Shown: positions 48,014 through 61,170 of the stretch, in pieces
How positions within the stretch are numbered: the stretch's first letter is position 1
Layout of the letters: each line of letters begins with the position of its first letter
NCBI RefSeq assembly: GCF_000400465.1
Contig: NW_008806280.1
Location: 186,001-250,000, forward strand
Source: Wallemia ichthyophaga EXF-994
Taxonomy: Eukaryota > Basidiomycota > Wallemiomycetes > Wallemiales > Wallemiaceae
Length of the DNA: 64,000 nucleotides
Direction: 5' to 3'
Program-made: the position numbers and the translations under genes
Notes under the pieces: generated by a model
What the model was told of the DNA's origin: nothing
The model's input: the letters and a program-made list of their open reading frames with translations, nothing else
Database searches by the model: none

Positions 48014-50420
48014 CTACGCCTGTAAACTAGTCCAGTATGCATCTTGACTTGGGATCGACGATAGCCCAGTCGTATAAGCCAACTCAATCCCCCTATCGTG
48101 TATATAGTGATCGCTGATTCTGGTCCATGGTCCAGGTATACTGCCCTTGGTTGCATGGTGCGCCTCATAGAAGAGCTTTATCCCAGGCGCAATCGATGAC
48201 TTGCTCTCGTTGGACGTATCCATAATCATCACAGCTTGAACTACATCGAGTATCACCTGGCGCACTCGTCAGAGGTTTAAAGCTGTTAGAGGAAAACTCA
48301 CCTCCGTTAGTCCGATATTATGATTGTTGGTCTCCCAAAGTAATCTTGGTAGGTTGTTGAACCAACCTGTCAACATCTTATCCTGCTCTGAGTTGTTGAT
48401 CAATTTGAATTGCCCCTTATAATCCATTTCATATTGAGTCAGATAGACCCTGGCGATAAATTCCACAGACAACAACTTAGTCTCGGATTTAATACCCGCT
48501 TGAGTGCAGTGGGTGAGTAATGCTTCTAGAATTAATTTCGAAGCGTCGACTGAGTTTGGAAGATTCAATAAAGCCCAGAATGATGATACAAGACACCTGT
48601 ATGTGTCCGCAGTCACTGTTAATCCCATTGGTTGAGCAGCTGTTGTCATCTAGAGGATCATCAGCAAGAGATGATAGATAAGAGAAAAACTGACGTTTCC
48701 ACTTAACATACTGCTAAGCCACTCGCAAACATTATTCATCTGTACTTGAATGTTTTTGTCTAATTTTTGCTCACGCTTGCTAGCACCACTCGAAACTCCC
48801 TCTCTGGATGACTGCGACAACAACAAAGACGAGACTAATTCGCAGTATAGAACATTCAGCTGGAGCATGTACTGATCGACTTCCATTGCTTGCTTTTGAA
48901 GGAAGTCACCGCCAAATGGGAAGTACTTTGACATGTGAGTGAGAATTATACTCAACTCCTTCTCTATTATGTGTCTTTCTGAACAATTACGTAGCAAGTA
49001 GCCGTAAGTTTCCCTACATATTTCCACTACAGCCGTTATTGACTCCAGGTGGATCGAATCCGGGGGTGTATTGGACATGGTAAAGACCGAGGGTGCCGAT
49101 TCAAGAAATACCGAGACGATGACACTAAATAATGACTGAGTCAATGACTATATTATCGTCAGCTACCTATATGTCACTATATGAGACTTACCAAGACGTC
49201 AGCTTCAGCTGGTGTGAAATTCGAAGCTGATTGGGTGGATTCGAGCAACCCAATAGCATTGTTGAGCTCATCGGACGTCAAGCTACCACCAGCTTCCATA
49301 ATTTCAGACTTGTAACCGCTCATACATCCTTTCCAGGCATCATGACTACTATGCCATTGTACAGTTTCTTTACCAGTATCACAGTAAGCAGATCTCCGTA
49401 TACGTTTAACAAAAACGTCGAAAGCCGGCTGAGAAGCAAAAGCGGATGCAAATGGCCAAAGAGGTAGTTTGTCTGAGGCGTCGTTGGAAGAGAGGGCGGT
49501 CTTGAGGAACTTTGAGAGTGACTTGAGAACAACCAATCTAGACTGATGGTGTGTTAGAGTTGTATGTATCGAATGAAATAGCTCACCTTGACACTAAGCG
49601 TGAACATAGCATTGGCGGTAGTGGTGACGGTTGAGCCAGCAGCAGGACCCTTATCGTCGCCCTTTGCGCTAAGCAAAGCCAAGTAGCATTCAATAATCTG
49701 CCTGCCGCCTATAGACGTAGGATTGGTGGAAGAAGAAGCAACTGCCCAGCCATTTATGACGAATTGGGGAATGAAATCGATGAGAATGTCAAGGAACTTA
49801 ATGCTGTCCAATCTAACCTCTGGGAAAATGTGAGAGAGACCAGAAGCAGTGAATAAAAGAAGGATAGAGGAGTAAGGGGTCCAACTTGGCTTAGGGATTC
49901 TAGGAAACAAATCTGAAGCCAGGGAATGGAGAGCTCTACGAACGGCAGCATCTTCATCAACGATAAGCTTAGTGATACCATCGAATATAGATGTTAGATT
50001 TGGGTTTATTGTGCTTGGGTAGCTTGTTATCAATTCGCGAAGACCCAAAACGCCGTCTGGTGGGAGTTGGTAAATGGATTATTGGCTAAAGGATAGAAAG
50101 CCCACCTCTTCTCATATTTGGAGAATAATGCTTCAAATGAACCAACAAGTCTTTCAACGTTAAATTACGCTTTGTGTGTGGTTCATTCTCATCAACGTCC
50201 TTGAGAATACTCTGTCCAGGCAAAGCAACGGCTAATGTGGGTTAGATACACACACTATCAGTACACCCAACTGACATCTTGCTTTAAATGAAGTATTCGT
50301 CGAATTCGTTGCCGCCTGCTTCCCTTTACCAAGCTTTGTTTTCTGCTTCTATTTTACTTGTTAAATTATTCAAAATCTCAGGCAATCACAAACTCTGAAA
50401 TCTGGCGCCTGCTTTGGCAT
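48014..50420 (-). CDS. ipi1: Pre-rRNA processing protein Ipi1 (TEX10 family)
   Basis: Eight exons (50420-50394, 50348-50276, 50231-50106, 50056-49587, 49542-49192, 49147-48695, 48649-48302, 48256-48014) give 696 aa. The N-terminus is family-typical: PDFRKQKTKLGKGKQAATNS then TNTSFKARSVALPGQSI, followed by LKDLLVHLKHYSPNMRRDG and LRELITSYPSTINPN, and HEAT-like helices (DEDAAVRRALHSLASDLFP, SGLSHIFPEVRLDSIKFLDI). Ipi1 works in the Rix1 complex in late 60S ribosome assembly and ITS2 processing in the nucleolus and nucleoplasm. It is longer than yeast Ipi1 (334 aa) and closer to TEX10. Two very short 5' exons (27 and 73 nt) were needed. It is head to head with the dynein gene, with 62 bp between start codons. 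Confidence 0.88.
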
Positions 50421-50482
50421 CTTGGTGGTTAACACTCAACCATCATCTCCCACGCGTATACCCAATTCTCATTTATCAAAAT
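50421..50482. promoter_or_regulatory. 62-bp space between divergent ipi1 and dynein-half start codons
   Basis: All sequence between the two ATGs is 62 bp. It does not encode a continuation of dynein: the frame that joins the first dynein exon begins with its own ATG at 50483. A shared, very compact promoter is the simplest reading. Confidence 0.65.
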
Positions 50483-53400
50483 ATGAATTCGACTCAGCCA
50501 CAGAGGTTAGCTTTTTATTCATTCTGGCCAATCAAATCTCATTTTCCCCTAGAGATGCTCTATCTGGTACTGCCCATGTAGAGCTGCTCGGCAAGTCACT
50601 CAATATAAATCAGCGCATGGGCGTTTTTGGTGGGTTTTATCGGTTCATATGGCAATTCTAATTTCAATTTCAGTTACCAGCAATCCCGGTGAGCCACTCT
50701 CCATTGCATTCCTCTCCTCTCTAACCGCGTACAGGTTACGCCGGTCGCAGTAATTTACCAGACAATCTCAAGAAATTATTCAGATCTCAGGCTATGACTC
50801 ACCCTGATAGAGAATCTATCGCCCAAGTCATGCTTTTCTCGCAAGGTTTCAGATCCGCCGAAAAGCTCGCCTCTAAGATTGTCCCCTTTTTCGTTCTCTG
50901 CGCCGAGCAGCTCTCTCCTCAGCCTCACTATGATTTTGGCCTTCGTGCTCTCAAGGCTGTCCTCATTTCCGCCGGTAATCTCAAGCGTGATCGTATCTTA
51001 TCCTCTGTTGACACCCCCAACCAAGGCGAGAACAGCCTTATCGAACAAGAAATACTTATTCAAAGCGTTACTGAAACTATCGTCCCAAAACTCGTCGCTG
51101 AGGATGTCCCCTTACTCACTAACCTCTTATCAGACGTTTTTCCAGGTGTTGAATACGTACCCGTCGATTTGTCTGCTTTGAAAGAAAAAATTGCTCTTGT
51201 TTGCTCCGAGAGGAAGCTCGTTAAAGGTGACTTATGGCTCACCAAGGTTTTGCAACTTTACCAGATTCAACGCATTCAGCACGGTTTGATGATGGTTGGT
51301 CCCGCTGGTACTGGTAAAACTCAAGCTTGGCAGGTATTATCTCAAGCTTTAGAAAGACTTGACGGCGTTGAAAGCGTTTCTTACGTCATTGATCCCAAAG
51401 CAATGTCCAAAGAAGCGCTTTACGGTACCCTTGATCAAACCACACGTGAATGGAACGACGGCCTTTTCACCCATATCTTGCGCAAAATCGTCGATAATGT
51501 TCGCGGTGAAAGCTCAAAAAGACATTGGATCATCTTTGATGGTGATGTTGATCCTGAATGGGTTGAGAACCTCAACAGTGTTCTCGATGACAACAAGCTT
51601 CTCACTCTCCCCAACGGTGAGCGTCTCAATCTGCCATCCAACGTTAAGATTATGTTTGAAGTCGAGCATCTAAAGTATGCAACTCCTGCAACTGTCAGTA
51701 GATGTGGTATGATTTGGTTTAGCGGTGATGCTGTCACACAGGAAATGTACTGTACAAACTATCTTGATACCCTTGCAAACATGCCTCTCGATGGTGATGA
51801 AGAGACTGGCATCGATATGACAGTGCGGCGTGGCGAGGTTATTTCAAACAAAAACCACCAGACTTCTCCTTCACTTCAACTTCAAAGAAATGTGGTGGAC
51901 ATTCTCAAGCCTTCTTTTCAGCCAGGCATGATAGTAGACAGTGCACTAAAACATGCTGCTACTTACGAGCACATAATGGACTTCACCTTCATGCGCGCAC
52001 TCACTACGCTCTTCTCACTTATCAATAAATCTATAAGAAATGTTATTGATCACAATCTCCAACATTCAGATTTCCCCCTTTCAATTCAACACGTTGAGCA
52101 ATACATCAACAAGCGCCTTTTAGTAGCTATTGTTTGGGCTTTTACAGGCGACACAAAATTAGACCTCCGTCTTGAAATGGGTGACTATTTACGGGGTCTC
52201 ACGACAATTGAGTTACCAATAATTGGTGATGGTATGTCCTTAATAGACTTCGATGTAAACGTGGCTACTTCAGACTGGTTCAATTGGACAGAGAAAGTTC
52301 CTACAATCGAACTAGAGACTCATGCTGTTACTGTTGCTGATGTGGTCGTTCCTACCGTTGATACGATCAGACATGAGGAGGTTCTCTATTCTTGGCTGTC
52401 TGAACACAAACCTCTGATGCTCTGTGGGCCACCAGGATCTGGTAAAGTAAGTATTTTCACCTATGTCAAGATTTATACTAATGTTCAATTTAGACAATGA
52501 CACTCTTCTCTGCATTACGTAAATTACCAGATATGGAAATTGTTGGACTTAACTTCTCATCTGCTACCACGCCAGAGCTCATTTTGAAAACATTCGAACA
52601 ATACTGTGAACTTCGTAAAACACCAAATGGAAATGTATTGGCTCCATCTCAAATCGGTCGTTGGTTGGTGGTTTTCTGTGATGAGATCAATTTGCCGGCC
52701 TTAGACAAGTATGGTACACAAAAGGTTATCTCTTTCCTGCGTCAATTAGTGGAATCGAACGGTTACTGGCGCACATCTGATATGACATGGGTGCAGCTGG
52801 AACGAATTCAATTTGTTGGTGCATGTAACCCACCTACTGATCCTGGACGTGTTCCACTGACCCAAAGATTCCTTAGACACGCACCACTTGTCATGGTCGA
52901 CTATCCCGGTGAAATATCTCTCAACCAAATTTACGGCACATTTAATCGCGCTTTACTCAAGTCGGTCCCTCAATTGCGCGGCTATGCTGAGGCTTTGACT
53001 GGTGCAATGGTTGAACTTTATCTTGAGTCACAGAGAAGGTTTACGGCTGATATTCAAGCTCACTATATCTATTCACCACGTGAATTGACTCGTTGGGCTA
53101 GAGGCATCTTTGATGCGATAAAACCATTAGATACGCTTACAGTTGAAGGTCTTGTCAGAATATGGGCACATGAGGCTCTTCGTCTCTTCCAAGACAGGCT
53201 TGTTGGCGCAGATGAGAGAAAGTGGACAGATGAACGCGTTGATTCTATTGCTTTAAAGCACTTCCAGAATATCGAGAGCGAAAGTGCGCTTTCCAGGCCA
53301 ATTCTTTTCTCCAATTGGTTGTCTAAGAATTACGTCTCTGTTGATCGTGAGGAATTGAGAGAATTCGTTAAGTCCCGTTTACACATATTCGAAGAGGAAG

Positions 53401-56400
53401 AGCTTGATGTTCAGCTTGTTTTGTTCGACGATGTTCTTGACAATGTCTTACGTATTGATAAAGTTCTCCGACAAGTACAAGGTCATGCTTTATTGATTGG
53501 TGTCAGTGGTAGTGGCAAAACAACGCTTTCACGCTTTGTCGCTTGGATGAATGGTCTCAGTATTTTCCAAATCAAAGTTTCGAATAGCTATACAGGTGAA
53601 GATTTCGACGAAGACCTCAAAACAGTACTGCGCAGAGCAGGCACGAAAGATGAGAAAATTTGCTTCATTATGGACGAATCAAATGTTCTTGACTCAGGCT
53701 TTTTGGAGCGTATGAATACCTTGCTCGCCAATGCCGAGGTTCCAGGATTGTTTGAAGGAGATGAGCATTCTTCACTTATGACAGCTTGTAAAGAAGGGGC
53801 AGCCAGAAACGGCATGATGTTAGACTCGCACGACGAATTATACAGGTGGTTCACTAGTCAAGTCTCAAGAAACTTACATGTTGTTTTCACCATGAATCCA
53901 CCAGAAAATGGCTTGGCTTCAAGAGCTGCTACGTCCCCTGCACTTTTCAACCGCTGTGTTGTTACATGGATGGGTGATTGGGCACCTGCCTCCCTTGCAA
54001 CCGTAGCTTCCGAGCTTACTGATCCTCTTGATGTGAGTACTTCCTAATTGGTTTGCGTTTCTAACCCTTGCATAGATCGATACGCGTGTTTACAACCCGC
54101 CTGCTCCATTTCCCACTGCTCATCATACTCTTCAAGCAGATCTTACTTACAGAGGTGCCGTTGTAAACGCCTTCGTTTACGTGCACCTATCTTTACATGA
54201 GATCAGCAAGCGCTTGAGTAAACGACAAGGTCGTTATAAGTGAGTGTCTTTCACGTTTTGAGATTATTGCTCATGTGATTCAGCTATGTCACTCCTCGAC
54301 ACTACTTGGATTTTATTGACCAATACGTTAAGTTGTTCAATGAAAAGCGTAATGAACTGGAAGAGCAACAGCGTCATTTGAATGTTGGTTTAGATAAACT
54401 ACGCGATACGGTAGTTCAAGTTGATGAACTTCAAAAAAGCTTAGCCGTAAAAGACACTCAATTGAAAGCCAAAGTTGCCGAGGGAGATGAAAAATTAGCC
54501 AAAATGCTTGAAGAGCAGAAACAGGCCGAGAGCAACAAAGCTACCTCAATCCAAATTCAAAGTCAGCTTCAAGAACAGAACAAAAACATAGCGCAGAGGA
54601 AAGAGGTTGTTATGACTGATCTTGCTGATGCTGAACCAGCTGTTAAAAGTGCACAGGAGTCCGTTAGTAATATCAAGAAGCAACATCTCACAGAAGTCAG
54701 ATCTATGGGTAACCCTCCAGAAGGTGTCAAGCTCGCTATGGAATCCGTTTGCACCGTACTGGGACATAAACTTGATGGTTGGAAGACCGTTCAGGGTATC
54801 ATCAGAAGAGATGATTTTATCCATTCAATCGTTAACTTCGACACTACCAAGCAAATGTCTAAGAGCCTCAGCGATCGTATTAAAAATGAGTTCATGTCGA
54901 GACCTAAGTACAACTTCGAAGACATTAATCGTGCATCGAAAGCATGTGGACCTTTAGTTAAATGGGTTATTGCTCAAGTACACTTTGCGGAGATACTCGA
55001 CAGGGTCGGTCCACTTAGGAACGAGGTGCACTATCTCGAAGAAAAGAGTTTGCACACACAGAAGCAAGCCAGCACTATAATTGACATGATCAAAGAGCTC
55101 GAAGACAGCATAGGAAAGTACAAGGACGAGTATGCAGGCCTAATTTCGGAACAGCAAGCTATTAAGAGTGAGACTGAGCGCGTACAGAAAAAAGTCGAAA
55201 GAAGTAAAACATTGTTGAGTTCACTTTCAGCCGAGCAAGATCGTTGGGAGACAAGCTCAAAGACATTCGAGTCTCAAATGAGTACGATTGTTGGAGACGT
55301 ACTTCTATCAGCTGCTTTCCTCGCATATGCTGGCTTCTTTGACCAACAGTACAGAGAAGCAATGTGGAATGGCTGGGTTACATATATGAATGATGCTGGT
55401 ATTAAATTCAAACAGGAGCTCTCGTTCGCCGACTATCTCTCGACTGCCGATGACAGACTTAGCTGGCAATCTAAATCTCTTCCAGCAGATACTCTCTGTA
55501 CAGAGAATGCCATCATGATGAGTCGTTTTAACAGGTTCCCACTCATCATTGATCCATCTGGTCAAGCATCTAATTTCCTTATCAACGAGTATAAAGGTTC
55601 GAACAGAAAATTGAGTGTGACCAGCTTTTCGGACAACTCATTCCTAAAGCAGCTGGAATCAGCAATGAGATTCGGTAATCCAATACTCGTTCAGGATGTA
55701 GAGTTTTTGGATCCGATCATTAACCCAATATTAAACAAGGAGATTCGAAGAAGTGGTGGTCGTGTACTTATTCGTGTTGGTAATCAAGACATCGACTACT
55801 CGCCTGCCTTCAACATGTTCCTAATGACACGTGATCCAAGTGTCGAATTCAGTCCAGATGTTTGCAGTAGAGTAACGTTCGTAAACTTTACCATGACGAG
55901 AAGCTCTCTCCAATCTCAATCTCTAGACCAAGTGCTCAAATCAGAAAGACCAGACGTAGATGCAAAGAGAACAAATCTTCTCAAACTACAGGGCGAGTTC
56001 AGACTGCGGTTGCACTTCTTGGAAAAAGGTCTGCTACAGGCGCTGAATGAGTCAACTGGTAACATTCTTGATGATGACAAAGTCATTGAAACTCTCGAAA
56101 CACTGAAGAAAGAGGCTGCTGATGTTACGGTTCAAGTTGAGGATACTGATACAACTATGGCGGAGGTAGATCATGTGACTTCTGAGTACCAGCCGCTTGC
56201 ATCTGCTTGCTCATCTGTGTTCTTTGTTATGGATCAATTGAATCTCATCAACCACTTTTATCAATTTTCTTTGAGGTTCTTTTCAGATATTTTTGATTTC
56301 ATCATACGTCAAAATCCTCATTTGAGCGGAATTACAGACCATAAAGAGAGACTAGACGTCCTCACTAATGACCTCTTTCTGGTCACATTTCAACGCACCT

Positions 56401-58816
56401 CTAGATCGTTGTTACACGTTGACCATGCTATGTTAGCAGTCTTACTTGCTCAAGTTAAGTTAAGAACTTTAGCCGGAGCCTACGATGAGGATGAGTTCGA
56501 TTTTCTTATTGAAGGTGGCGACTCTTTAGCTGGCAAGACTTCGGCCGCAAATGAGTTCGAGAGCGTCTTCAATGATGAGCAGGCTGCGAAAATAGAGTTA
56601 CTTACTACTCGCATACCATCATTAACTGACTTGAAGGCCGATATCAGGAACAATTTGAAAGAATGGGAGAGTTTCCTTGAAGCCAATCAACCCGAACTTA
56701 AGACACCTCTCGTTCATAGTGAAGGTTTGCCAGGTAGGTCAGCAGTCTGCTCAAAGATGATCATTGACAATAATTGACAGCACCAATTCGTGAAGTGAGG
56801 GATCTGCTCATTATAAAGTGTCTCCGTCCAGACAGAATTATACAAGCAACGTCACTCTTTGTCAATAGTGTCTTCCACTCCGACTTAGCTAACTTGGCAT
56901 CGTACAACTTCCAGAATCTGGTCCAAAAAGAGGTTGGACCCCAAACTCCGGTTGCACTATGCTCCGTACCCGGTTATGATGCATCTTATCGAGTGGATAA
57001 CCTTGTCAGCGGTTTGGGTATCAAGTGTACATCAGTAGCGATGGGTTCGCCAGAGGGTTTTAAGCAGGCAGAGCAAGCAATATCTCAATCGTCTAGAGCT
57101 GGTCACTGGGTGTTGCTAAAAAATGTACATTTAGCTCCTGGATGGCTCACTCAAGTCGAGAAAAAACTCCAAACGCTCAACCCTACGCCAAACTTTAGGC
57201 TTTTCTTGACTATGGAGACAAACCCACTGGTACCTATCAATATACTCCGTCAGTCGAGGATTGTTATGAATGAACCCCCTCCCGGTATTAGAGCAAACAT
57301 CTTAGAGACACTGAGAAATATACCATCTCTGAGTATACAGAACGGACCAGTTGAAAAGATGAGACTGTACTTTTTACTAGCATGGTTCCATGCAGTGATT
57401 CAGGAGCGACTAAGATACTGTCCTCTTGGTTGGAGTAAATTGTATGAGTTCAATGACTCAGACCAGGCTAGTGCTCTGAAAATGATAGACACTTGGACCA
57501 ACAGAGTGGCCAAAGGAAGGTCAAACGTAGATCCTAACACCTTCCCGTGGGAGGCGATCAGAACTTTGTTAAAAGAATCTGTCTATGGTGGGAGAATTGA
57601 TAGAGAATTTGATCAGGAGCTACTCAACACGTTTGTTGACAAGATATTCACGCCTGAAGCATATGAGCTTGATTTCCAACTTGCACCAGCGGTAGACGGT
57701 CAACCCGATTTAGTTATACCTGAAGGAACTAAATTGGAACAATTTATAAGGTGGGCTGAAAGATTGCCAGAAAGAGAGCCAATCACCTGGCTCAACTTGC
57801 CAATCACAGCTGAGAAAGTAATTGCTATTGCTCATGGCACTGCTCTATTTGGGAAGTTACGTAAGATGAAGAGTTTGTCCGATGATGATGAAACTGTTAT
57901 TGTTAGTACAAGTGAAGAGAGTACTCAACAGCCCGTCTGGATGCGTAATTTGATGACTAAGTGCCAAGAGTGGTTGGGTTTGTTGCCAAGTGTGAGTACT
58001 TGTCAATTAATTTTGGAAATGCTAACAAGAGCTCAGGAAATCGCACAATTTGATTCTGACGCTTCACGAGCACAAGACCCAATTTTCAGATTCTTTAAGA
58101 GGGAGTCAGATCTCGGTAGAAAGCTTTACAGTGCTGTTAGAGGCGATCTTGAAGACTTGACTGGTGTTTGTAAAGGTGAACTCAAGCAGACTAATCACCT
58201 TCGCACTCTTATGAGTGACCTGACTAAGGGTGAGTTTTATTGATGGTGATTTTGTCATTAGCTAATCACCAAACTAGGCACTGTGCCAAGTAATTGGAAA
58301 GCCTATAAAGTTCCTAGCAGTTGGACTATTACACAATGGCTGCCTGATTTCGCGTTACGTTTACAGCAAATTCAAAGGTTATCCAACGAGCAAAACTCAC
58401 TTTCACAATCAACGATTTGGTTCGGTGGTCTTTTCTTCCCAGGCTCATTCCTTACCGCGACACGTCAAGACAGTGCGCACAGAACGCGAGTCTCTTTAGA
58501 AGAGCTGCATTTAGAGCTGTATATCAATGACACAAACAAGGGCGGATTTGCAGTTGAAGGACTATACCTTGAGGGTGCTGTTTACGTGGATGATAAACTT
58601 TGCGCGACTAATATTGATCCTGTGAGATTGCGTACGTGCAAGCTGAAGTGGACAGCAATACAGAATCAAGTGCTACAAAATCCCGTTACCATACCTGTAT
58701 ACCTCAACCACAAAGACAGAGAGGTGGTGTTGTTCAGTGTAAAACTGAGCGCTGAAGATACTTTGTCTCAAGCAAAAGCTACTCAACGGTCGATATGTTT
58801 GACAGCAAGTGTGTAG
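50483..58816 (+). CDS. dyn2: Cytoplasmic dynein heavy chain, separate C-terminal motor half (split dynein)
   Basis: Ten exons (50483-50505, 50553-50629, 50674-50688, 50735-52446, 52494-54032, 54076-54239, 54284-56733, 56781-57991, 58037-58229, 58278-58816) give 2640 aa. It begins [20 protein letters not shown], inside AAA1, and continues [21 protein letters not shown]-loops follow: AAA2 GPAGTGKTQ (near 227), AAA3 GPPGSGKTM (near 603), AAA4 GVSGSGKTT (near 945), then the stalk coiled coils flanking the microtubule-binding [19 protein letters not shown] (near 1318), AAA5, AAA6 and the C-terminal domain ([31 protein letters not shown]). The tail, linker and AAA1 P-loop are absent, and upstream DNA is the opposite-strand ipi1. 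Ustilago maydis has such a split (Dyn1 plus Dyn2), so the partner half should lie elsewhere. The name follows Ustilago; yeast DYN2 is an unrelated light chain. Confidence 0.93.
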
Positions 58817-59634
58817 AGTGTTGGGCTCAGTTGTTTGCTAGGTATGAAAGCGATAGAAGAGGAAGTCATGCAACCGAATGTTTTTATTTAAACTAGTTTG
58901 ATTCAATTCTGATACATCATATTTATACGCACTAGAAATAATTATGCTCGTGTTTTAACAGAAACGTATCTTGCAGATTTCAACAGCAAAGCGCGATAGT
59001 ATCTGAACGCACCCAAGATCAAACTTAAAAAACATGATCATATTTTGGTAACGCCTTTCTCATCTAAAAAATACTCAATAACCTACAAAGCAACCAGATG
59101 AGTGAAGACTCGAACTTGCTTTAAGCGTCTCGTGCTTATTAAATTGTAGCGCTATTAATCATCAATCTGGATTCCCCCTGGCTTGCATCAATGATGTCAC
59201 CGGTGTCGTATATCAGTGCGGTTTCGTGGAGATTCGGGCCATGCTAATACTGAATAAGAGCCCAACCTTTCAAATAGTCACTTTGCTTGAATAGACATTT
59301 CTTCCCATGCGCGTTTGTTGAATGGGCTGTAATTTTAAGGTGAGTAAGAAAAAAGACTTGAGCGGCTTCAAGACGGTTAAAGACGGTTTGAAGCGTAATA
59401 GTGTAACTGATTTCATCTGAATAAACACATTTAAAGTCCATATGCTTCATAACTTCTCATTAATCTCACTTTACAGTATTACAATTGATCGTCGCAGAGC
59501 AGCAATAGCTCAAATACGGTCAATTACTCGCAAACTCAAAACGGGACAACTACTAAGTCATATATATGCATAAATTACTCGAGAAAGCTAGTTGTTCCCC
59601 TAAATATCAGAACATCGCAAAGTAAAGCATGTCA

Positions 59635-60565
59635 TCTCCGAATCGAGAATGGCCTGCTCAATGACGTGTTGGTGATAGCACTGTGAGTAATGGAAGCTTG
59701 ATAAAGTTTGTTAGAATTCTGGAGCTATCAATTTTGCGATCAATTCGAGATTGAGTTTATCGTACATATCATACCGATGTCTTTTATACTAATCCAGCTA
59801 GATATGGCATGTTTCAGGGAGGATAACCTGGTCTAAAAATTATGAATTATACTCTTATGCCTTCTGCAATTCCAACGCAGCCTTAATCGCCTTCACATTT
59901 CCATGATTTAAAATCTTGAAATCCACCTGGTGAAGCTAAAAGTCGTGATTTCAGAGTTGGGCTGACCCTCCCTTTTTTCTTTTAATAAATTCCGTATAAT
60001 TGGCTTGCAATGATCCGAGATGATATTGAAATTACTTTTCCCCCGAAGCCAGCATTAAGCTCGGTGGAAGCTAATCTTTGTAAAAGTAAATCGCGCTCAT
60101 AGAGCCGAATAATTCAAATTTTTGGATGCTTGAGGTCTCAAAACGCCAGTTTAACTTGTATTTATCGATGAAGCACGTATAATCTTCCATGTATATCCTA
60201 CAGCGTGCTCCAGAGCGATGTCGGATTACAACTTCCGAACAGCCTAAAGGGCACAATTGAAGGCTCAGGGATATAATTCTGCAAATTCTTGTTAAGCTCA
60301 ACCAGCGCTATTCATGAAGCTTTTTTATTCGGAGATCATCAAAACTCGTAAATCAGCCATCTGAGATAAGATAGGGGTCGAGAAATGCAACTCGGTGGAT
60401 GTTGAGCGTAGGGCTGATACGGGAATAAATCTAGCATGCTGAATATAATAGAACAAAATCTTGGTATCGCTAAGTTGCTCAAATTGTCAGTGTACGGTTT
60501 CTCTGTGTTCTTTTTCCCATTTACTTGGTCATTTGCATGGTGCCTCGAGCATACTTAATTTGCGA
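59635..60565 (+). repeat. Diverged copy of inverted-repeat arm segment (35874-36410)
   Basis: Same order and orientation as the right arm. The block TGCTCAATGACGT (59655 against 35895), the block CCAGCT with flanks (59794 against 36035) and the block TTACTTGGTCATTTGCA (60521 against 36375) align. The first two keep the same spacing within 1 bp (offsets 23760 and 23759). The third is shifted by about 387 bp, so the copy carries extra DNA. About 35 of 47 bases match around the first block by my count. Confidence 0.65.
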
Positions 60566-61064
60566 GAGTTCCTAGTAATGTTTATAGTTTCCAAACATAT
60601 CATATTGCACCTTCAAATTCTTCTGCCGTCCCAAAAACTCCTCCAGACTTTGTCATTGATTGTCGCAGATTGTATTGATGTGGGTCGCGGCAGAGTATAT
60701 ATCTATCAAAATATGTGCAAGTATTTAAATGTTTATAATATCAAACGATAAGTTTTCAATGCTATTAATTCTGTGATTGAGTGGAGAGCACAAACAAGAA
60801 GACCTGTTATAGGCAAAGTGAATCATTACCTAAAGCGGCGAAACAGGTAAGATATGATTCCAATCAAGACTTGTGAATCTCGACCGGGCTCTTTTCCAGG
60901 TTTTACATTTGGATATAATCGAAAGTCATGAATGCACGACCTGAGATGACATCTGTGGCTTGAGGGAGAAATCAAGTCATTAGAACTTAAGGAGATGGGA
61001 GTATATTTGGAATACTGAAAATACTAAGAGACCGTTGGTTTTAAGAATGCGACTTAAACGTGCT

Positions 61065-61170
61065 CACTTCTCACTTGTAGTTCATTTGTGGGGTGATCTG
61101 AGCATTTATAAATTACTGGAGCGACAGCTATAACCTATTGTATTAATGTCATTACACCTCCAAGCCCTTC
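61065..61170 (+). repeat. Second decayed fragment of the same arm segment
   Basis: CTTCTCACTT followed by TCATTTG, GGTG and TGAGC (61067-61110) parallels the right arm at 36367-36405. Downstream, the block at about 61145-61170 resembles 60610-60630 (CACCTxCAAxxxCTTCTGCC in both), so the two fragments in this spacer share more than the arm does. Confidence 0.45.

Noticed and set aside
47881-48168. Minus-strand frame of 95 codons overlapping the end of ipi1
   Set aside because: It overlaps the last ipi1 exon in another frame and has no family-like sequence.
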